From contig JAFYQY010000061.1 of the NCBI GenBank assembly GCA_017559685.1, forward strand, positions 1 through 19,353: a stretch of DNA of 19,353 nucleotides, given 5' to 3'. How positions within the stretch are numbered: position 1 is the first letter of the stretch; each line of letters begins with the position of its first letter. Positions 15,001-19,353 of the stretch are shown here, one piece after another. This DNA comes from Alistipes sp. GTDB taxonomy: Bacteria > Bacteroidota > Bacteroidia > Bacteroidales > Rikenellaceae. The translations under genes and the position numbers were made by a program. The notes beneath the pieces are model-generated. The model was not told the origin of the DNA. It saw nothing but the letters and a program-made list of their open reading frames with translations, and made no database searches.

Positions 15001-18000
15001 GCAAACTCTGCTGCACCCTTATCATCTAATTGCTCCAAAGTTGTCGTAAAGACCTTCAACTGCGCTGCGTAGCGATGACGAAGGTTGGCACGATTCTGCT
15101 GCTCGGCTGTAAGGTTGCGCTTATACTCGTCTAATACCGACTGCAAGTTCTTTCGTTGCTCCGAGCCCGCTGGTGCCGCACGAAGTTCTTGGCGAACACG
15201 CTCAATCTCTCCGTTAATGCGATTTATCTCCTCGGTTGATTGTCCAATAGCCTCGTTCAATACAAGGGTGTTATCGTATCGTTCAAGAATATTAGCAGTG
15301 TATTCGAGTTGTACTGCCTTGCGAGTAATCTCTGTTGTCAGTTTCTCCGCATTGTCAATCATTTCGTCAGCCTCTCTGCGCAAACGCTGAATCACCGATT
15401 CATTATCACCCGATGTGCGCAAGCGGAACGAAGATGTAATGTCGCCATCTTCGGTACGATTCTTCAAGCGGTAGCGTACAGGCTTTCTACGACCATCATC
15501 AGTACGCTCCTCCTCAACAAGCTCACCGATAGCATTACGCAAGATGTCGAATATCTCTCGTGTATGCTCGTCAATACGCTTACCGGTGCGGATACCTTGT
15601 GCGGTATAACCGTAAATAGCTGTATCGAGAATATCTGTTACCTCATTCAAGCGTTGGCGAGAGAGCAACTGCGAAAGACTGTCGTCAATATCTGTCAAAT
15701 ACTTATCGACAATCTTACGCTTCTCGGCTGAATCAGTTACGCTGTACGCTTTCTTAATCGCCTCAATGCTATTCTTGATAACCTTACGATATTGAGCCTT
15801 ACCAACGCCCTCACCCATAGTGCTTGCCACATCGGTAGAGGTCAAGAAGGTGTAAATATCGGTCAAAGTATTATCCAACGACTTTTTCTTGTCATTCAAG
15901 CGAACCTTCAATTCCTCAACCTTTTCGGATAACTTCTCCTCCTTGCTCTTACGAGGCTTGCGAGTTGGAGCCTCAACAGGCTCCGAAGCCTCATAGCTAA
16001 CCGAAGCATTAACATTACCAGATGTGATTGTGTCATACTCGGCATACACCTGCTCAAACATCACCTGGTCTTTACGAGCTATATCCTTAGCCTCTGTTGC
16101 CTCAAGCAATGTCGCTCTGCGCTCCTCAGGGGTCATACCCATACGATTTTGCACACTTCTCGCCTCTACTTCACCTTTGGTTGCCCTATACTTTTCAAAT
16201 GGTGTTTGTATGTCTTCTGTTAATTGCCATATATCTTTATAGCCATATTTAGTAGCTACATCGTTTAACTTCACCAAAAGTTTCTTGTCGATCCAGGCCA
16301 ACTTAGAAATATCCATCAAACCTTGTCGCAACTCCGTACCGCTGGCTATCGTTCTGCCGTTCTCAAGCAACAGCCCATCTGTTGCATCATTTATCGCATC
16401 AATCATCTTGTCAAAACGAATAGCATACACCCCCTCAGATGCACCCTGGGCAAAGCCCTCGATATACTGTATTGCGTGTTGTAGCTCGTGAAGCAAGGTG
16501 CTGTATGCCACAGCCCAACCATTAGGAACAACATTGATCTCAATAACCTTACTATAAGGGTTGTAGGAGCCTCGCAAACCGTTTGGATAAGCTTCAACTG
16601 GAGAGATTTCAACCCTTATGTTTCTAAAGGGGCTATAAGGGTTGTTGGAGTATTTTTCTAACAGCATTTCAATGCCTTCGCCCCAGACAATATCTTCCAA
16701 TGCAAACGACTTAATCGCAGCAGGAGCCTTTCGTAACTCGTGCTCCAACTTTGCAATGTCTAATACAACGTCAGCTCGTCTCATTTTGCGATACATCTCA
16801 TCATATTCGGGGTTGCCAGAGAGGGAACCTTTGTGATTGCGCCGATAGTCATAGAACGCCTTTGTTGCCTTATCTGCTCGGGTGGCTGCCTCCTTAACTG
16901 TAGGTATCTTATGGGCTAATGGACTATCAAAATCTGGTATTTCATAACGCCACTTGCCATCAGCACCACGCTCCCAGCCGGTAGCGAGACGAATAGCCAA
17001 AGCATCTTCATAACCTTTCTCCATCTCTCTTGCTACCGCAAGATTGTCAATACGAGTGGTTGCCTCCTCAACTCGGTCAAGTTCAGCGGCACCCTTCTCG
17101 CCAAGAATCATAAAACGAATATCCTCCGATGCGGTTGCCGCCAAAGTTGCCTTTCTGCGTGAATCCTCAACATCTGGGTTATATTTGTAGATTGCCAAGC
17201 CTGCATCACGCAACTGTTTCTCCATTGTCTCAGGCATAGTATCGGGAGCCACCACCGCTGCGAACTCATTGAACATTACAGGTCGCTCAAACTTGGTTTC
17301 GAAGTACTTAGCAGGCATTTTACGGACATCGCCAATGAATGACTTTATCTCTTTGGCAAGGTCGCTATCTTTTGCAATATCATAGCCATACTCCTTATTC
17401 AAATGCGCAATCGGATCCTTCTTTGCTAACGCATCTTGCAATCGTTGTTCTGCATAATCTATATTCATAAAACGGTTGCTCGATATCACCTGCATATCCG
17501 CTATTGAAGATATGATATTGAACAGTCTATTGCTCAATTTATCATACACACTATTGTATGTATCTGTTGTTTGAAGTCGCTCTTTATTTTTTCGGATATC
17601 GCTTAATGTTGTCAATCTATCCAAAAGCGTAGCTTTGGTTGCTGACAAACCTCCATTATTATATGCATTTTGCACACCCTGAGAACGCATATGACGAGAT
17701 ACATTTTCCAATGTATTCGGCGTGTATATTCGGTTTCCATTTCTATTGTATCCAGCAAAGAAAACCTCTTTTGCGCCCAACTCGTCTATAATAGAATCAA
17801 GCCATGCATCAAACTCCTCTCGGAGCCCATTTTTATCAACATAGTGCGCTGCTGCATCGAGTGTATTACGCTTATCTATTTTGCCTGCATTTCGCTCTTT
17901 GGTTAATATATCATTTACGAACTTATCGAATTTCGAGAAACTCAAATCATCGTATAATTTAAGCGACTCCTTTAGGCTCGGATCCTCCTTAAGCATTGCT

Positions 18001-19353
18001 CGTATCTTCGCATTTTCTGCGGTATTACCTTTAGCCAATGCCCAACGGTTAAACTCATACTTATTACCGCGACTCAATGCTTTGTATTGCTCATACGCCT
18101 CTAGGCCCGATGTGATATTCTTAATACCGGATATTGCCTCAAGGTTTGATACACTCAAGAAACCATCAGCTCCTTCATACTTCAACTCTGGTTCTATGCC
18201 CTTCTCCTTTAAGAACACATACTCCATTCTTGGAGAACGATTCTCCTCGAGGTGCTCACGCACACCATTATAGATGTCGGATAACAACTCCTTTTTATCG
18301 CCTATAGTTGTCGCAATTCTGTTTCGCAAAGTTTCCCAACCCTTACTATCAAGCTGGCGAATAATACTCGGATATGTTGGAGTCCAAGCATCACCTGTGA
18401 AGGTTCCTAAGTTTCTACCACTCGCTGTTTCCACCAAAGCCTTTGGCAATATCAGCGAATACTCGCCATAGCCCTCGTGGTTTTGCTTTGCAATATCAAT
18501 CACCGCAGCCGAAGGGTTAGCAAGTCCGCCCTGCTTCAATGCCTTCTGCAACTTCTCCTGCGAGATGTTGTGAATACCGACAAGAGAATTTTCCTGTGCC
18601 TCTTGCAATTTACTTTCACGATATTTACGCAAATCTACACCCTCGAACAAATCACGCAACGGCATATGCGAGAACTGATTAACAGTCAAGTTCTGCAAAT
18701 CTTTCTTGCTCCATTTTGCAAATGTCGCCTTAATATCGCCCCAGAACTTGCGTATCCAAGCACGGAGTTTTGCGATAAGCGACTTATTGTCCGACACCTC
18801 CGACATCTTCTTGCCGGCTTCTTTTGCTGCAATACGAGAGAGTGTTTCCGAAGCTTTTAAATCCTCGCTAAGGTCTTTGTAATTTGGATCCTCATTTACC
18901 TCTTTCCAAGTATCTGTCTCTTTAAGCAACTCCTTACCTCGTGCCCACAATTTAGGGTTGTTCTTGGCAACAATCTTACTCCACCACTCGGTGTACTCGT
19001 GTACTGGTGTTTCAGGATTTAACTCGTCAATATCGATATAAGATGTATCGCCAATAGTAAAACCATAGACAACACCCTGAGGAGTCTTCAAGTATTGGAT
19101 ATGGTCCACAATCTTCACATCGTCAGCATTGAAGATCACATAGTTCTTCGCACCATCGGCACGACCACCGGTAGTGTACTGCGCAGGATACTCGACACCT
19201 ACAAAACCAAGATTATGCAAAAACTCGGAAACAGCCTTGTCAGAGCCAAGTGCTAATTCAAGTTTTTTGTAAGCTTGTTGCCCTGTTTGTCCATATTTGA
19301 GATTTGCTTTGTCTAAGACCTCTTCCCCAAACTGCTGTTCAAGAGCCTTATCT
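12012..19353 (-). CDS. Giant multidomain virion polyprotein (N-terminus outside window)
   Basis: The frame is open to the right edge, so at least 2,446 residues are present and the true start is not visible; an in-frame TTG at 19218-19220 is not a likely start. Domains by position, from N to C: FLHNLGFVGVEYPA...NYVIFN (19120-19230), an ADP-ribosyltransferase-like/MuF-C-like pattern; HEYTE (18987-19001), a zincin-like site lacking the second His; GYGEYSLILPK...GDAWTPTYP (18370-18480); a PAKYFETKFERPVMFNE block (17240-17320); GWERGADGKWRYE (about 16930-16985); HELQH (16476-16490) with EVEAR (16158-16172), a probable zinc metallopeptidase; long coiled coils (about 14960-15960); a W/Y-rich helical domain (14200-14620); NETQQSS (13323-13343); a hydrophobic A/L/G segment (12950-13045). 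These are 'large polyvalent protein' modules of phage virions. It is coupled to the portal, so it is probably packaged and ejected with DNA. Confidence 0.85.
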   Translation of the reverse strand, partial: DKALEQQFGEEVLDKANLKYGQTGQQAYKKLELALGSDKAVSEFLHNLGFVGVEYPAQYTTGGRADGAKNYVIFNADDVKIVDHIQYLKTPQGVVYGFTIGDTSYIDIDELNPETPVHEYTEWWSKIVAKNNPKLWARGKELLKETDTWKEVNEDPNYKDLSEDLKASETLSRIAAKEAGKKMSEVSDNKSLIAKLRAWIRKFWGDIKATFAKWSKKDLQNLTVNQFSHMPLRDLFEGVDLRKYRESKLQEAQENSLVGIHNISQEKLQKALKQGGLANPSAAVIDIAKQNHEGYGEYSLILPKALVETASGRNLGTFTGDAWTPTYPSIIRQLDSKGWETLRNRIATTIGDKKELLSDIYNGVREHLEENRSPRMEYVFLKEKGIEPELKYEGADGFLSVSNLEAISGIKNITSGLEAYEQYKALSRGNKYEFNRWALAKGNTAENAKIRAMLKEDPSLKESLKLYDDLSFSKFDKFVNDILTKERNAGKIDKRNTLDAAAHYVDKNGLREEFDAWLDSIIDELGAKEVFFAGYNRNGNRIYTPNTLENVSRHMRSQGVQNAYNNGGLSATKATLLDRLTTLSDIRKNKERLQTTDTYNSVYDKLSNRLFNIISSIADMQVISSNRFMNIDYAEQRLQDALAKKDPIAHLNKEYGYDIAKDSDLAKEIKSFIGDVRKMPAKYFETKFERPVMFNEFAAVVAPDTMPETMEKQLRDAGLAIYKYNPDVEDSRRKATLAATASEDIRFMILGEKGAAELDRVEEATTRIDNLAVAREMEKGYEDALAIRLATGWERGADGKWRYEIPDFDSPLAHKIPTVKEAATRADKATKAFYDYRRNHKGSLSGNPEYDEMYRKMRRADVVLDIAKLEHELRKAPAAIKSFALEDIVWGEGIEMLLEKYSNNPYSPFRNIRVEISPVEAYPNGLRGSYNPYSKVIEINVVPNGWAVAYSTLLHELQHAIQYIEGFAQGASEGVYAIRFDKMIDAINDATDGLLLENGRTIASGTELRQGLMDISKLAWIDKKLLVKLNDVATKYGYKDIWQLTEDIQTPFEKYRATKGEVEARSVQNRMGMTPEERRATLLEATEAKDIARKDQVMFEQVYAEYDTITSGNVNASVSYEASEPVEAPTRKPRKSKEEKLSEKVEELKVRLNDKKKSLDNTLTDIYTFLTSTDVASTMGEGVGKAQYRKVIKNSIEAIKKAYSVTDSAEKRKIVDKYLTDIDDSLSQLLSRQRLNEVTDILDTAIYGYTAQGIRTGKRIDEHTREIFDILRNAIGELVEEERTDDGRRKPVRYRLKNRTEDGDITSSFRLRTSGDNESVIQRLRREADEMIDNAEKLTTEITRKAVQLEYTANILERYDNTLVLNEAIGQSTEEINRINGEIERVRQELRAAPAGSEQRKNLQSVLDEYKRNLTAEQQNRANLRHRYAAQLKVFTTTLEQLDDKGAAEFAREELAKAEERVKWRKGVYDFVKNPEAPVLPVEGKSRKGEKQKINWKGLNTRAKINESVFMATFDEMSRDIDINSIPGQWNRSGWYYQFMLAPGGYMERTDWRYKTEKSLLKELDDAVVRFVGKSKFWDKFKAVSGNPLNVLATAAQEKSGLSIQRMAVNTNKYGKVIGGYQENIPLTIGNILYMRNAIRQPNGMAGYTSWGFSETWMQNVANYAETHYPEYCKFFDWVVGDFLPKLYDMQDAIYFKKFGTHLPKTAFYFPFVRDKRMVGKIAEVGEGEVSLPSSVTGNIVERVKTSAKMDLTADAFKVLQDHMQETLNWCAYSELTDKFNSVATSHAFNNILKAQGVSPQKLKEVYEIAVGQGKINSTENTGAVKLLNAASKGIVAGNIVANLNAAAKQIVSGTATLGYTANPKIIPIWAKNFFVPSAIHAGVAKIVQQIKGGEINPVEVINWKVVGNNWKWAIENIPTLRERWEGRDVGFEVLKSHSWETWDKVTSMLTSIGLSPNAFVDMMTCSNCARTVYEYEYPRLLERGRSKEEAHREACVKAAVFVNETQQSSLDGFISSFQSGGGVQRLLGVGLGAYQNSSMAFARNERFSATNMLRMLKPTTKKDMIARQVEAYKADGIEDKKAYELAKSDFNESYGSQASSFIHNAILNNYFWAIAGAALTPLLSAGIAALFNDKDEWEKVWKNEKFRQELATAVSAETMVWQTPMLYNAPITKQLLTYSKNAADGKTWGGIFESPASADAQDLIDAMFQQWVGVKNNITGDRETKEAKSWDRSAEWLVVNALIKAGLGVNPNLVVRMSEGVMGMIEDGEVNAEDVMAVLSSPRGLTRAIAGEPRAGENKQDYLDRMSYIYRLVNAGSGKYDKKFVTERTKEYIDNKDNELYRDLGIAPRDVRVLEQRIKAIRKRLLFFDKSDEGVAEFRALPEAERKKQIEIAKRYDKITKLTKEMYQGILPFDEAGVSKRKQELQKRHDMMREVYDMWIEYNNK

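Noticed and set aside
19218..19220. A start for the polyprotein at 19220
   Set aside because: It is a TTG inside a continuous frame that runs to the window edge and continues a conserved-looking domain. The real start is outside.
1..19353. CRISPR arrays, tRNA genes, insertion sequences, integrase
   Set aside because: I saw no regularly spaced repeats, no tRNA-like cloverleaf in the few intergenic gaps, and no transposase or recombinase motifs in any credible coding frame.

Overview
The window is a virion-structure and packaging region of a tailed phage or prophage that most likely infects a member of the Bacteroidales. Three things point there. Two promoters match the Bacteroides-type pattern TTTG-N19/20-TAnnTTTG. 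Start codons are preceded by A/T-rich sequence with no purine-rich Shine-Dalgarno motif. Several proteins (SSB, holin, the leucine-rich-repeat-like fibre tail) read like Bacteroidetes phage proteins. No integrase, transposase, tRNA, CRISPR array or host gene is visible. The P22-type portal, a probable connector protein and the absence of tape measure, sheath or tube genes suggest a short-tailed (podovirus-like) particle, but much of the genome lies outside the window.

Layout from left to right. (1) About 1-6249, minus strand, read right to left: scaffold, major capsid protein, a head-associated protein, a probable head-tail adaptor, two small baseplate/tail candidates, a receptor-contacting fibre, a 65-aa protein, a two-helix membrane protein, and a holin that runs off the left edge. 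Genes are packed with gaps or overlaps of a few bases, except for a strong hairpin just after the capsid gene. (2) 6250-6360: a divergent promoter region with an 18-bp inverted repeat containing TGTGA-N6-TCACA. (3) 6361-8945, plus strand: a small HTH-like protein (candidate small terminase), the large terminase and a single-stranded DNA binding protein. (4) 8946-9286: an A/T-rich intergenic stretch with repeats and a good Bacteroides promoter that starts a structured leader. (5) 9287-9918, plus strand: two unrecognised small genes closed by an 18-bp-arm bidirectional terminator at 9916-9954. (6) 9967-19353, minus strand: the portal and, upstream and coupled by a TAATG overlap, a virion polyprotein of more than 2,440 residues that runs off the right edge.

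How it works together: scaffold and capsid build the procapsid on the portal. TerL, perhaps with the small upstream protein, packages DNA. The giant multidomain protein next to the portal is probably carried in the particle and ejected with the DNA. Adaptor, tail proteins and fibre complete the particle, and the holin serves lysis. The parts most worth a second look are the promoter-leader-two-gene-terminator unit at 9108-9954, which has the form of a phage 'moron' cassette, and the mutually exclusive RNA pairings in its leader.
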